Origin: Climacteris rufus
Lineage: Eukaryota > Chordata > Aves > Passeriformes > Climacteridae
Reading direction: 5' to 3'
DNA length: 64,000 nt
Assembly: GCA_013398175.1 (NCBI GenBank)
Contig: VZRZ01001922.1
Span: forward strand, 935,242-999,241
The notes below the pieces were generated by a model, which worked only from the letters and a program-made list of their open reading frames with translations, was not told the DNA's origin and did not search any database. Shown one piece after another: positions 26,801 through 34,332 of the stretch (its first letter is position 1; every line of letters begins with the position of its first letter). A program made the translations under genes and the position numbers.

Positions 26801-29800
26801 ATAGAAGAGAAAATGTTAAAATTAAGACTCCTAGGCATGCTATGCTGCATAATAGCAGGAGCATGCAGCATCTGCCTCTCTAGCAGAGCCTGTGGTGTTG
26901 TAAATGCTACAGACTTTTACAGTTATGAACCAAAGAAAATAACGAAAATAAAAGCTAAAAAGGCAAAGCAAGATAACACTAGATTAGTTAGCTCACTGTT
27001 TCCTGCTCGCTGCCTCAATGTGAGTCAGTTAAGATGACTTTGATTTTCCATTACCCTGCCCAACTCTTGGGCACAAAGCTGGGGAAAGGCATGCTGCTGC
27101 CCAGGGCTGCAGGGCAGGGGGCTGGGGCTGTCCCCAGCTGGCTGGCAGGGTGCAGGGGGCCAGCAGAGCTGGTCCCTCACCTCTCAGCATGCCCCTGTCA
27201 CCAAAACTGCGGGGAAAACTAAAACTCTCCAACAACGTCTCTTAGTGTTAGAGAATTCAGGCATTACTTTATCCTGACCAGGATGTGCGATAGAAAATCA
27301 TTTCGCCCACACATTGCCCGGGTTGTGCAGGGAAATTCATTCCATCACACATGACTTTTGCTAGATTTCCCCCAAAATTCATACAGTCAAAACCCATAGA
27401 GATGAACTGTTTCAAAGTTCATTGGTCCTTAGTTGAGCAACCCCCAGTATTCAGTTTTTCGTGTGATCTGATTTTCCTCGCCTCTGATGCTAATTAGGTC
27501 CTCATTCCTTGATTCCCCTATCAGCCTTTTCCCGACCAGGTGTCACCAACCATGCCAGGGGATAGATGTTCAGACCAGGTGTCACCAGCCATGCCAGGGG
27601 ATAGATGTTCAGACCAGGTGTCACCAACCATGCCAGGGGATAGATGTTCAGACCAGGTGTCACCAACCATGCCAGGGGATAGATGTTCAGACCAGGTGTC
27701 ACCAACCATGCCAGGGGTTACATGTTCGTTGATGTTCGCTGATGGCCACTGATGGTTGTTTTCTTTCTGGGTATCTTTTGGGCTACTCCATGTTTGTTGA
27801 GATGTTAAGCTTATCAGCTGAAACAGAATCTTTTGAAGAGAAACATCAATTCCCCTGCCCTGGGCAAACCTGACTAGTTTAAAAATATTAAAAGTAGTAT
27901 GATTTGCTCTCCCCTCCGCAGGCCTGGTCGCCCCGGCGCCGCTGCTGCGGCTGATGCTGCTGCGCTACGGCGACGCTGCGGGCAGGCTGGGCTGCTCCGA
28001 CTTCGTGTGCTGCATGCTGCGCCTCGACACCATGAGCCGTGAGTGCCCCCTCCAGCAGGGCAGGGCACCGGGGACGTGGGGCTGGGGGTGCTCATACGTG
28101 TCTGACAGCTTAGCTTGCAAGTAACAACCCTGCCCAAAGTCCAGGCGTGCTCCAGGCAGCCCTTTGGACAGCCTGTTTGTCAGAAGCCAGACTGGCCCCT
28201 GCTCACTGGAGCAACTTTAGTGTCCAGTAAAGTTGTTTTTTTGTTAAGGAGAAGGCCTAATATCCTTCTCATGCCCTGTGTTGTGCCCAGCTATCGTCTG
28301 GCAGTTGGAAAGAAGGAGTGGCTATAAATAAGCCTTTGCCTGAATATAAATGAAATTCTGTTTTACAAAATCATAATTTTTGCTGCTCTGATAATAAGCG
28401 TTTTGACTGGAGATATTGGTAGTTAAATGAAGCCAGCAATCGTGACCCCTGTGCTAGAACATCACTACAGCAATTTATTTCATCTTTGGAATGAGCTGGG
28501 TTTCAGCAGTGCGTGGAAATGAGCGTTCATTTTCTCCCATGTGTTTTTGGCACTGATGTTTAATGGGCCAATAGTGGTCAGCAGATCCGCTCGGATAGCA
28601 CTGCCTAAAATCCCATTTCAAGGGAGTGCAGCAGAAGCTGTACTTCCAGCAGCCCTGGAAGTCAGAGCATGTCCTGATTTTAATGCTTTCATTAAAAAAA
28701 AAGAACCCAAAAAATGATAGCTTGTAAACACCCATTTTTTGTAATTATACATGTCACTTGCTGTAGATGAAAGTTCTTATGCCTAAATTAGTACCATGGT
28801 AATTTTTTTTCATCTAAAAAAGAGCCTCTTACGTTTTAAGTGCCAAAGTAAAGACAAATCCTTTGCATCCATGTGGAAAGGAGCCTCTAAAAGTTTCATT
28901 GCTGTCTGTAATGAGAATCTGAAAATGCTCTCAACTCTTTCAGTTATCACTTTACAGAGGGTTTAATGTGGAATACATTTCTCAAACTTTTCAAATCATT
29001 GTGAATAAGTTTGTTACAGAAGAGGATAAGGGTGCCAAGTGGGAATAAAAGGCAGTCAACCTTTATGGTGATGTGAATGCATCGGGGAAGATAAAATCTG
29101 TCCCATTAAATCATTACTCATCCTTTCAAGATAGCCAGAGATGAGACCCAAACCAAAAGCAGCAGCTTCTTTGCAAATTCTATTTAACTGGAGTTAATGA
29201 AGCAGTAAAGAGGCACTTACCTCTGCCCAGAGGAGGTAATTTCATCACTGCCACTTTTTCCTAAAAAGACTCCTGGGTGTAAACCCAGCCCTGCAAATAC
29301 AGCCTTGTCAAGGGACTGGGCTCAACATGGCTATTTCCTTGTTCTGTGCCTTTCTGCAGAGCAGTGTAGGCTGGATGTGCTTCATCGAGTTATCTTTCCA
29401 TGCTGCTGTGGGCCAAACAGGCAGCTCTCGTTGCCTCCTTAGGGGCAGATGAGCAATGAGTCCTTGTGCCCTGCTCCTACCCTCTCCCAGCAGGCTTTTT
29501 TTCTAGGGCTGGGCAGGTTTTGAAACATTTGTGATCTTACAAAAGTCTTTTCCATTCAGGGTGGGAAACAGGCTCCTGGAGAAACGTATCATTCAAGGGT
29601 AGACAGACTTAAATTTGTTTCAACTTTTTATTACTGTTTATAACAACATATTTCTAGGAGAAAAGCAATTTCGAAATAAATAAAAAAACCTCAAAATACT
29701 GTCTTTTGAGTTTATCCAAACACTTGAGTTTGAAGATTTCTCCTAGACATATTGCATTATAAACATGCACATAGAATATGAATATTTGAATGGATTTAAA

Positions 29801-31456
29801 TTTTCTGATGGCAAAGTGTTCAGTCAAAAAAACTTTCAGCGATGTTAATTTCAAACTCTAGCTGAATAACAGCAGCATCTGCATTTATATTCCCTGCAAA
29901 AGCTTGCAAGGCATACTAATGACTTCAAGAGAATCACTTTCTTTAGGGCACACTGTGATCACTCACTGCCAGAGAGGATGGAAAAGGACCAACAGAAAGT
30001 TTCCCTGTGGGAAGATGTGTTTCATTAGTTCACCGTTCTCCTGTCAGTCTTCAGGAAAACAATTGAAACAAATTATGAGAGGAGATGAAAGCAGCCACAT
30101 TGAGCACTCCCTCTCCCTACACTTCTGCCAAATTCTGGCCCTGAAATTGGGATGCCTTCCCAGGCTGTGATGCCACGGCCAAGGCAGAGGGGGTACCTAG
30201 CACAGAAATGAGATGTGGCCAGACAGGACACCTGAGCCAGGCAGAGCATCCCAGCACAGGGATTACAGCTCTGCTCCTCATCTGCCACAGCCTTATGTCC
30301 TGCTTCCTCTTCATGAGATAAGATTTTCTTTGTTCTGCTCCTAGATGCATTTCAAAACTTAGCAGAGGGTGGATCACAAATTATGATGACAGCAACAGAG
30401 GTAAGAATGCTCCTTCCTTCTCTTCTCTCCAGCTCCAAAGTGGGACCACATGTTAGCAGAAGGGTGAAGTTAAAGATGATGTGTGATGTATGTTGCCAGG
30501 GCTTTTGCCCTGGAGGTGCATCCTGTGTGGGAGGTATTTCCCTGGGGTTCCCTGGCCCTACTCCTGCACAGTTCAGAGGTGGCCATCCACAGCCAAGGCA
30601 CAGTCTTCCCTTCCTGACACCAGCCTGTCATTGCTGGAAACATTGCTCAAAGTGACTTTGAGGAAGCGACAAAAAAAAACAAAAAAAAAAACCAAACAAA
30701 CAAAAAAAAAATCCATGCCCCCATTCCTTACTGCCCCATCTGTTAATCCTGCATTGCAAAACATCTTGGTTTTAAGAAAGAAACAGCAGACAAATGCTTG
30801 CTGCTGCTGTTTGTCTTAAAAGCACAGCCTGAAGGATAGCTGGCTGAATAGGGATACATCAAGCTTTTTATCAGCTAGTCTGAAGCAAAAATCCTGCTGT
30901 GCTCCATAGTGATATGCCTGAGTACTGCATTTATCAGTCTGGGCACTGTTATTTGACAACCCAGTGTTTAAAAAGATTTTTTAAAAAGCCTGTTACAATC
31001 TGGCCAGCTCCCGTTTACACTCTGTGCTTAGTGCAGAGCCTCATAGGTCGTTAAATCTGTTTTGCACACAGGGCAGAGCACAGTTTGCAAGCAGAGGACC
31101 TGAACCTATACTATAGGGTAGTCTCTAGAATAGCCAGGTTCCCAGGGGTTGCTCTCCCTTCTAGTTGCAATCAGGCAGGTGCCATCCTTTCCCAGCAATT
31201 GCTCCTGCTGCAGCTGCTGCAATAATTTATCAGGGAAAACAACATATGGAAAGTGTTTCTGGATCTGAATCATAATAAGGGAAAGAGGCAGTTCCAAAAT
31301 CCCTTAACCATCCTGTGCAGTACAAAAGGACCACAGTCACTGGGTCACTGCCTGAAGGTCCCGAGACATGACTGAATACTTGGTGTAGCATCATTGTCTA
31401 AAAGCACCTCTTCTTCTCCTTTTTTCCAGTGGCTGACTCTTGTCATGTACACCTAA
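235..31456 (+). CDS. CAPN13: Calpain-13-like cysteine protease gene, 5'-partial, 18 coding exons in window
   Basis: Calcium-dependent intracellular cysteine protease of the calpain family. Exons at 235-353, 4077-4210, 6005-6179, 7048-7119, 8859-8944, 10296-10370, 11802-11968, 13446-13591, 16621-16781, 18370-18406, 20003-20065, 21127-21184, 21748-21815, 23378-23446, 24414-24492, 27922-28038, 30345-30400 and 31430-31456 join in phase with AG/GT borders throughout; the only gap is one expected small exon between 13591 and 16621. They give about 568 residues plus a stop. The human protein is 669 residues, so about 90 N-terminal residues lie upstream. The triad Cys, His and Asn is present in [13 protein letters not shown] and RIWNPWG. 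The order is protease core, C2-like domain, linker, penta-EF-hand. CAPN13 is preferred over CAPN14 or the classical calpains because [16 protein letters not shown] and the terminal WLTLVMYT fit recalled human CAPN13 best. The family is certain; the paralogue is very likely. Confidence 0.88.
354..4076 (+). other. CAPN13 intron
   Basis: No gene or recognisable transposon was seen. It holds a perfect 16-bp tandem duplication at 451-482 (TTTGGTTCTTCAGTGC twice) and otherwise unique AT-rich sequence. It ends in an AT-rich stretch and the acceptor TTTCCAG. Confidence 0.8.
451..482. repeat. 16-bp tandem duplication
   Basis: The unit TTTGGTTCTTCAGTGC occurs twice head to tail at 451-466 and 467-482 without mismatch. 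It is a small recent duplication in an intron with no visible function. Confidence 0.9.
4077..4210 (+). CDS. CAPN13: CAPN13 protease-core exon ([17 protein letters not shown])
   Basis: 134 bp, the standard size of the fourth calpain exon, with acceptor TTTCCAG and donor GTAAAT. It encodes [17 protein letters not shown], then a short variable piece, then [15 protein letters not shown]. The last Lys codon is split AA|G, phase 2, and is completed by the next exon. [11 protein letters not shown] is a hallmark of the calpain CysPc domain. Confidence 0.93.
4211..6004 (+). other. CAPN13 intron
   Basis: No transposon or gene recognised. It has AT-rich unique sequence, a C run near 5888-5895, and a T-rich tract at about 5960-6000 forming the polypyrimidine tract. 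Confidence 0.75.
6005..6179 (+). CDS. CAPN13: CAPN13 protease-core exon ([12 protein letters not shown])
   Basis: Acceptor CCATAG, donor GTGAGT. The first G completes the Lys codon from the previous exon. It reads [20 protein letters not shown] then TGGV, a strongly conserved calpain block, followed by a variable helix and CSTPGQ. 175 bp, ending in phase 0. The TGGV stretch contributes to the core domain near the first non-EF calcium site of classical calpains. Confidence 0.93.
6180..7047 (+). other. CAPN13 intron
   Basis: 868 bp of unique sequence between two well-defined exons. I see nothing notable apart from the splice signals. Confidence 0.8.
7048..7119 (+). CDS. CAPN13: CAPN13 exon with catalytic histidine (GHAYTVTGA)
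   Basis: 72 bp, phase 0 to 0, with acceptor CTTCTGCAG and donor GTAAGA. It encodes a short linker and then [16 protein letters not shown]. The His codon is CAT at 7090-7092 and is the second triad residue. HAYTVTGA matches recalled human CAPN13 exactly over eight residues. Confidence 0.93.
7120..8858 (+). other. CAPN13 intron
   Basis: 1.7 kb of unique intronic sequence. Overlapping open frames on both strands at 7836-8540 look like chance frames, with no family similarity and no splice structure. No repeat recognised. Confidence 0.75.
8859..8944 (+). CDS. CAPN13: CAPN13 exon with catalytic asparagine (NPWG)
   Basis: 86 bp with acceptor ATTTACAG and donor GTAGGG, a weaker than average donor. 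It encodes [20 protein letters not shown] then EWKGPWSD. The third triad residue is AAT at 8901-8903. The last Asn codon is split AA|C. Trp residues of NPWG and EWKGPWSD are diagnostic of the calpain core. Confidence 0.94.
8945..10295 (+). other. CAPN13 intron
   Basis: 1.35 kb of unique sequence. I see no repeat or gene. It ends in the T-rich acceptor TTCTTTTTTGCAG. Confidence 0.75.
10296..10370 (+). CDS. CAPN13: CAPN13 exon, end of protease core (DDGEFW)
   Basis: 75 bp. It starts in phase 2 and reads [20 protein letters not shown] then DGEFW, the conserved end of the calpain core. The Trp codon is split TG|G. The donor, GTATTT, is the weakest of the gene by eye, but the next exon fits its phase exactly (MSCENF after the Trp), as in other calpains. 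Confidence 0.92.
10371..11801 (+). other. CAPN13 intron carrying a CR1 copy
   Basis: The left 800 bp is unique sequence with a short (TTA)n run near 10828-10842. The right part is a minus-strand CR1 (11183-11763). Only about 38 bp separate the CR1 edge from the splice acceptor. Confidence 0.85.
11183..11763 (-). mobile_element. CR1 LINE fragment, 5'-truncated, antisense in intron
   Basis: Non-LTR retroposon typical of birds and reptiles. Read on the minus strand it contains the end of the reverse-transcriptase ORF: phrases such as [34 protein letters not shown] and [20 protein letters not shown] are CR1 hallmarks. The tail resembles the CR1 3' end (CAGAATCACAGAGTGGGT region at the low-coordinate side). 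It covers roughly the last 580 bp of a CR1, so it is a typical 5'-truncated dead copy. The frame is interrupted and no active enzyme is encoded. Confidence 0.93.
11802..11968 (+). CDS. CAPN13: CAPN13 exon, core to C2-like domain junction
   Basis: 167 bp with acceptor TTCTCTGCAG and donor GTAATG. It reads [20 protein letters not shown], then a variable acidic part and [11 protein letters not shown]. It corresponds to human MSCQDFQQKF and following. The pyrimidine tract is unique DNA, although a CR1 lies immediately upstream. Ends in phase 1. Confidence 0.92.
11969..13445 (+). other. CAPN13 intron with T/G-rich low-complexity tract
   Basis: Unique sequence except for the T-rich block at about 12810-12930. 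No gene recognised. Ends at acceptor CTTTCTCGGCAG. Confidence 0.8.
12810..12930. repeat. T-rich low-complexity tract
   Basis: About 120 bp made almost only of T runs broken by single or double G (TTTTTTG, GTTTGTTTG patterns). The 71-residue Phe-rich open frame across it is an artefact of this composition. Confidence 0.9.
13446..13591 (+). CDS. CAPN13: CAPN13 C2-like domain exon 1 (NPQYFFRV)
   Basis: 146 bp with acceptor CTCGGCAG and donor GTAAGC. It starts GT completing Gly and reads [52 protein letters not shown] and LMQKH are family landmarks of the first strands of the calpain beta-sandwich. Ends in phase 0. Confidence 0.92.
13592..16620 (+). other. Intronic region expected to hold one unseen small exon
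   Basis: Flanking exons end with RIGFFITS and begin [10 protein letters not shown]. Human CAPN13 and classical calpains have about 12 to 21 more residues at this point, so a phase 0-0 exon of about 36-63 bp should lie here. None of the candidates I tried had good splice sites plus plausible residues. Otherwise unique AT-rich sequence, no repeat seen. Confidence 0.6.
16621..16781 (+). CDS. CAPN13: CAPN13 C2-like domain exon 2 ([10 protein letters not shown])
   Basis: 161 bp with a strong acceptor TTTTCTTTCAG and donor GTAAGA. It encodes [20 protein letters not shown] then [43 protein letters not shown] and FLLRIF match SPGNYVVV and FLLRIF of human CAPN13 and the PPGEYVVVP motif of other calpains. 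Ends phase 2 (GA|G). Confidence 0.94.
16782..18369 (+). other. CAPN13 intron
   Basis: 1.6 kb with no recognised repeat. The 199-codon open frame on the minus strand at 17870-18469 overlaps the next exon and shows no family features, so I regard it as chance. Confidence 0.75.
18370..18406 (+). CDS. CAPN13: CAPN13 37-bp linker micro-exon
   Basis: Acceptor CTTTTCTAG, donor GTAAGA, 37 bp. It completes the split Glu codon and adds [12 protein letters not shown]. It aligns with the short linker after the C2-like domain (DRHLSSHF region of human CAPN13). A 37-bp exon at this position is common in calpain genes. Phase 2 in, phase 0 out. Confidence 0.82.
18407..20002 (+). other. CAPN13 intron
   Basis: 1.6 kb of unique sequence with a T run near 19457-19468. 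No gene or transposon recognised. Confidence 0.75.
20003..20065 (+). CDS. CAPN13: CAPN13 exon before the penta-EF-hand domain
   Basis: 63 bp, phase 0 to 0, with acceptor TTTGATCCAG and donor GTATCC. It encodes [20 protein letters not shown] plus Gln. It fits the human stretch ending SIFNRYAQQ, where the first EF-hand helix begins. The pyrimidine tract is modest and the donor weak, so inclusion could be regulated (inference). Confidence 0.85.
20066..21126 (+). other. CAPN13 intron with GC-rich centre
   Basis: T-rich stretches at 20176-20189 and 20366-20380. The part 20690-21000 is noticeably GC-richer than its flanks and carries a plus-strand 186-codon open frame (20511-21071) without family features. 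I treat it as non-coding. Confidence 0.7.
21127..21184 (+). CDS. CAPN13: CAPN13 penta-EF-hand exon ([13 protein letters not shown])
   Basis: 58 bp with acceptor TTTGCATCAG and donor GTAAAG. It reads [19 protein letters not shown]. This is the conserved first EF-hand of penta-EF calpains (human IDATQLQGLLNQELL). Ends phase 1 with a split Asp codon. Confidence 0.92.
21185..21747 (+). other. CAPN13 intron
   Basis: 563 bp of unique sequence, nothing recognised. Confidence 0.8.
21748..21815 (+). CDS. CAPN13: CAPN13 penta-EF-hand exon ([14 protein letters not shown])
   Basis: 68 bp with acceptor CCTTGCAG and donor GTATCC. It encodes [20 protein letters not shown] then [17 protein letters not shown] matches FSLDECRSLVALME in human. 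The last Asp opens the second EF-hand loop, which continues in the next exon. Phase 0 out. Confidence 0.93.
21816..23377 (+). other. CAPN13 intron
   Basis: 1.6 kb of unique sequence. Overlapping open frames in 22712-23177 have no family features. No transposon seen. Confidence 0.75.
23378..23446 (+). CDS. CAPN13: CAPN13 penta-EF-hand exon, second EF loop
   Basis: 69 bp, phase 0 to 0, with donor GTATGT. It encodes [20 protein letters not shown] then KYM. With the preceding Asp the loop reads [12 protein letters not shown], which has D, N and N at loop positions 1, 3 and 5, Gly at 6, hydrophobic at 8 and Glu at 12, so it should be able to bind calcium. EFGSLW matches the calpain EEFxxLW motif. 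Confidence 0.93.
23447..24413 (+). other. CAPN13 intron with 37-bp T run
   Basis: Contains the T homopolymer at 23763-23799 and a short imperfect repeat of TGTGCCCACTG near 23480-23505. Otherwise unique. Confidence 0.8.
23763..23799. repeat. T homopolymer, 37 bp
   Basis: Uninterrupted T run. No retroposed gene is recognisable next to it on either side. Confidence 0.95.
24414..24492 (+). CDS. CAPN13: CAPN13 penta-EF-hand exon, third EF loop
   Basis: 79 bp with acceptor TTTTTTAG and donor GTACAT. It encodes [20 protein letters not shown] then SAIQAA. The loop [12 protein letters not shown] at 24432-24467 is a canonical 12-residue EF-hand loop (D1, N3, S5, G6, L8, D9, E12). As recalled, the human counterpart lacks these acidic residues. 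Ends phase 1. Confidence 0.93.
24493..27921 (+). other. CAPN13 intron with minisatellite
   Basis: 3.4 kb. Mostly unique AT-rich sequence with a short (AAT)n run at about 25602-25616. The 3' end carries the 39-bp minisatellite at 27535-27729. No transposon recognised. Confidence 0.8.
27535..27729. repeat. 39-bp minisatellite, five copies
   Basis: Units at 27535-27573, 27574-27612, 27613-27651, 27652-27690 and 27691-27729. Units start ACCAGGTGTCACC and contain CATGCCAGGGGATAGATG. The first four are nearly identical (one A/G difference); the last is degraded at its 3' end. Because 39 is a multiple of three, several frames on both strands stay open and give 13-residue repeat peptides. It is intronic, so these are not genes. 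Confidence 0.97.
27922..28038 (+). CDS. CAPN13: CAPN13 penta-EF-hand exon, very GC- and CpG-rich
   Basis: 117 bp with acceptor CCCCTCCGCAG and donor GTGAGT. It encodes [20 protein letters not shown] then [30 protein letters not shown] and CMLRLDTM match TLRYSDSVGRV and FLMRLEAM of human and the RRYSDESG and CLVRLDAM motifs of classical calpains. The fourth EF loop is degenerate (GDAAGRL). Base composition is strikingly unlike the flanking introns and other exons. Ends phase 1. Confidence 0.92.
28039..30344 (+). other. CAPN13 intron
   Basis: 2.3 kb, AT-rich unique sequence, particularly 29600-29870. No repeat or gene recognised. Confidence 0.75.
30345..30400 (+). CDS. CAPN13: CAPN13 penta-EF-hand exon, fifth EF-hand
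   Basis: 56 bp with acceptor CTCCTAG and donor GTAAGA. It encodes [19 protein letters not shown] after a split first codon. AFQNL corresponds to AFKxLDKDG of classical calpains. The calcium ligands are absent, as expected for the dimerisation EF-hand. Phase 0 out. Confidence 0.9.
30401..31429 (+). other. CAPN13 last intron
   Basis: 1 kb with an A-rich low-complexity stretch at about 30670-30712. Otherwise unique. It ends in a strong acceptor (CTTCTTCTCCTTTTTTCCAG). Confidence 0.8.
31430..31456 (+). CDS. CAPN13: CAPN13 terminal coding exon (WLTLVMYT stop)
   Basis: The exon begins TGG directly after TTTTTTCCAG and encodes WLTLVMYT followed by TAA at 31454-31456. The W(L/M)xLxMY ending is the universal calpain C-terminus (human CAPN13 WMSLVMYN). 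A consensus-like donor G|GTAAGA starts at 31476, 19 nt after the stop, so the 3' UTR may be spliced. Confidence 0.93.
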   Translation, partial: WLTLVMYT

Positions 31457-34318
31457 AGAGAGGCCAGAGCTCACGGTAAGAAATCTCCTCAGTGCTGCTC
31501 ATACTGACAAGAGAGGATGGGTGTCCTTACAGCCACCACAGCAAATGTGAGTGGGGGCCTTGCAGGAAGCTCACCCTGGAGCTGTGGTGGGGTTTGAGAG
31601 AAAAAGCTGCAAGAGAAAGAGGTGAGAGCTGCAGCCTGAGTGGGCCTGCAAAGGGAATTGGACTTTGGGCTATTTTTTTCTGGGGAATTGCTGATGACCT
31701 TATCAGTTGCAGACCACCAATAGCTCGGCTTGCCCCCACCTGAAATAATAGATAAATGAGCAGAACTTATTTTTTTGTCTTCTTCTGAGGGGTGCAATTA
31801 CCTTTGCATGTCTTACACAGCTGCAGCAAATATAAAGTCAAGTAGAGGATGGAGATATGAAATCACTGAGATTTCTTGGTCAATCTGAGTTCACATTTTT
31901 AACTGAATTATGTGATTTAGTTTATGTTTGAACAACAGTCCCTACCTTGTGCTGCATTTGATGTTTGCTCCCTCCATGCCAGGCCTAGAGAGGGGCTTTT
32001 TTTCCTCTGAAGTTTACCTGGACTGTCCAGTTTTGCTGCTTGGTTCTCGAAATGCTCTGCCTTTAACTGCAAAACTTGTGCTGTTTATACATCCATGAGC
32101 AGTCTTGGCCATTGTGCTTCTGCTAATCCTGTGGGATGCAACTGTTCCAGCTGCAGTGTTAAAAGTGTTAGTGCTGCTCCCAGACATTTGTCAGTGAGGA
32201 GAAAACAGGGAGGAAACCCAATCCTTAGAGAAAATGTGCAGTGGAGGGGCAGTTGACCCCAGGAATTTGTGGAGAATCCTTGGGCAAAGTCACACACTTT
32301 CCTTATCAGCCCAGTTCAAAAATGGAGTGAAAAAAAACCAAAAAAACCCAGACCCATGACAATCTTTGGAATCCACGAACTGCATCCAGATAAGCTTTCC
32401 TATAGACAGGAATTACAATAATAAATAATACATGAACAGCATCTCTGGTGTCTCACACCCTGAAGGCAGTTTGCATTGGATGCCAGCTTTGGTGAGAAGT
32501 GGGAAGGGGAAATGTATAACCAGGGTTTAAATTACACTCCTCCAGGGAGAAAGTATGAGAAATTCAGACCCAAGGCAGGGATGACCCCGTGCCTTTCACC
32601 CTGGGCTCCAGGAAGAGATTTGTGCCCAGCAGCTCCTCTCTCTTGGCTCCTACTTACATCCATTGTGTCCATGTGCAGCAGGAGCTGGGCTTCAGCACTC
32701 AGCACTTGGCTGCCCTCACCCCTCTGAGCTCTGTTTGCAAACAGTTGCTTGTTTGAAAGTCTGTCCTTTGCATTCAGTGCTGTGGACAGTGCAATGTGCA
32801 TTTGATGTGCTGGTGTGTGGAAACAGAATACTCACAACACTGCACCCACCACTTGCACTGCAGACTATCATTAGGTAAATATGAGAAGGACCTCGCCTTT
32901 GGAGATGAAGTTGCTTAAATTATTGCTTGCAAATTATATTCATAGTCTATTTAGTCTTTTTTTTTTCATGAATCATTCATAAACTGATCATAACTTCTGG
33001 GAATATGTAATTAATCATAATTTTCACTTACCGGTTTGGAACGAAATCCTGCCTGTAGGGTGTTTGTAAGCAGTTCACTTGAGCAATTTAACAGACACTT
33101 GCAGCTGGAGCCTGGGCAGTCATGGCACAGGACCCTCAGAGGGCCAGAACTGTTGAAGCTAGAGCCTAGCAAACTGTGGTTGGTGTGGGAAAACACGCTT
33201 GGCATTTGTTGAAAACATTCTCTTGGCAAAAATATCCTCATTAGTGGTTCCTAAAGGCTGACCTGAAGCTGTCAGTGTTTTGAGTGAGTCTCTTTACCTC
33301 TGTTTTAGGTGGCGTTTCTCCTCCTCAGTAGAAGAGTGCCCAAGGCCATCCCATACAAAAGCCATCCATGGGGATCTTGAAAAACCACTGTGGAGGAGTG
33401 GAGCCAGGTGTCTTCTGGACATTGGCTTATGCTTGGTGGTACTCAGATGTTGGGATGAAGAATCCTTTCCAGGCAAACTGGAGGTGCCTTGGAGAGACAA
33501 AAGGGTTGCTGATGAAAGCAATCCATGGCCAAGCTGATAATACTTAATGGTCTGGGCAAGCTGGAAATGTTGACTGTAATCTCATCTTCCTGTAAATAGC
33601 ATGGCTGGTTCTCCTGGTCAGGAGAACCTGCACAGAAGGCAGGAACTGCTCCATTGACTCCATTGCAAAGAAGAATAGAACCATGGTTTTTGTGTAAAAG
33701 GAGTGCATAACATATAGGTTACAAAAACAATTCAGACACAGTTTCATTTGAATTATTTAATTTGCTTGTGTGCCATTCCTAAATGCCAGAAAAAGATTGA
33801 AGAAAATTAGTCATAATTCATAAATAACACCAGAAGCTTTTTGATTTTATTTATAGTTTTTTATTAATAAATTAGAAAAAACAAAGTCCTTGAGCATGTT
33901 TGAGTTTATCAACTACAGGGATTCCATTTTATTTGCTACAGCAACGAGGTGGCATATTAGTGATGTAGAACAGATTGTTCCGTGCTTTTTTCTGACTTTC
34001 AGCATCTATATTAGGGCTGTCTGGGAATAGACAAGTTTATCTGAACTGCATTCTCTTCCTCTGTCCTGACGTCTTTAAAAATGTAGGCCTTCTTCAGACA
34101 TAATTCCTGCTCAAAAATTTAACTTAAACCTGCAAAATAACTGTAATCTTTCTGTACCCACACATGTACTCCATTTTCATACTTTTTTATCATGGTGATA
34201 ACAGCAAATTTAGTGATCTGTTCCACTCAGCTATTGAAAAGAAAGATCTTTGAAGACTCTATTCATGAAAATGCCAAAAAAGAAGGATGCAAATGTCAAT
34301 GGATGAAAGAAATCCAGG
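31457..34318. other. CAPN13 3' UTR candidate and flank
   Basis: The UTR end is not determined. The first AATAAA after the stop on the plus strand is at 32420-32425. There is a further AATAAA in the AT-rich stretch near 33867. No transposon or second gene recognised. Confidence 0.5.
32420..32425 (+). promoter_or_regulatory. Candidate polyA signal for CAPN13
   Basis: AATAAA within an ACAATAATAAATAAT stretch about 960 nt after the stop codon. It is the first canonical hexamer on this strand. Position is plausible for a 3' UTR of about 1 kb. Usage cannot be judged from sequence alone. Confidence 0.25.
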
Positions 34319-34332
34319 GTTGCCATGGCAAT
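34319..34332. promoter_or_regulatory. Near-perfect RFX X-box motif
   Basis: GTTGCCATGGCAAT matches the palindromic RFX consensus GTTGCCATGGCAAC at 13 of 14 positions. It lies about 2.9 kb downstream of the CAPN13 stop. A single motif is not proof of a regulatory element. Confidence 0.4.

Noticed and set aside
27535..27729. CRISPR array
   Set aside because: Units are contiguous without unique spacers and lie in a vertebrate intron.
27487..27752. Repeat-rich open frames in several frames on both strands (13-residue repeats)
   Set aside because: They result from a 39-bp minisatellite whose length is divisible by three. It is inside a CAPN13 intron with no splice support.
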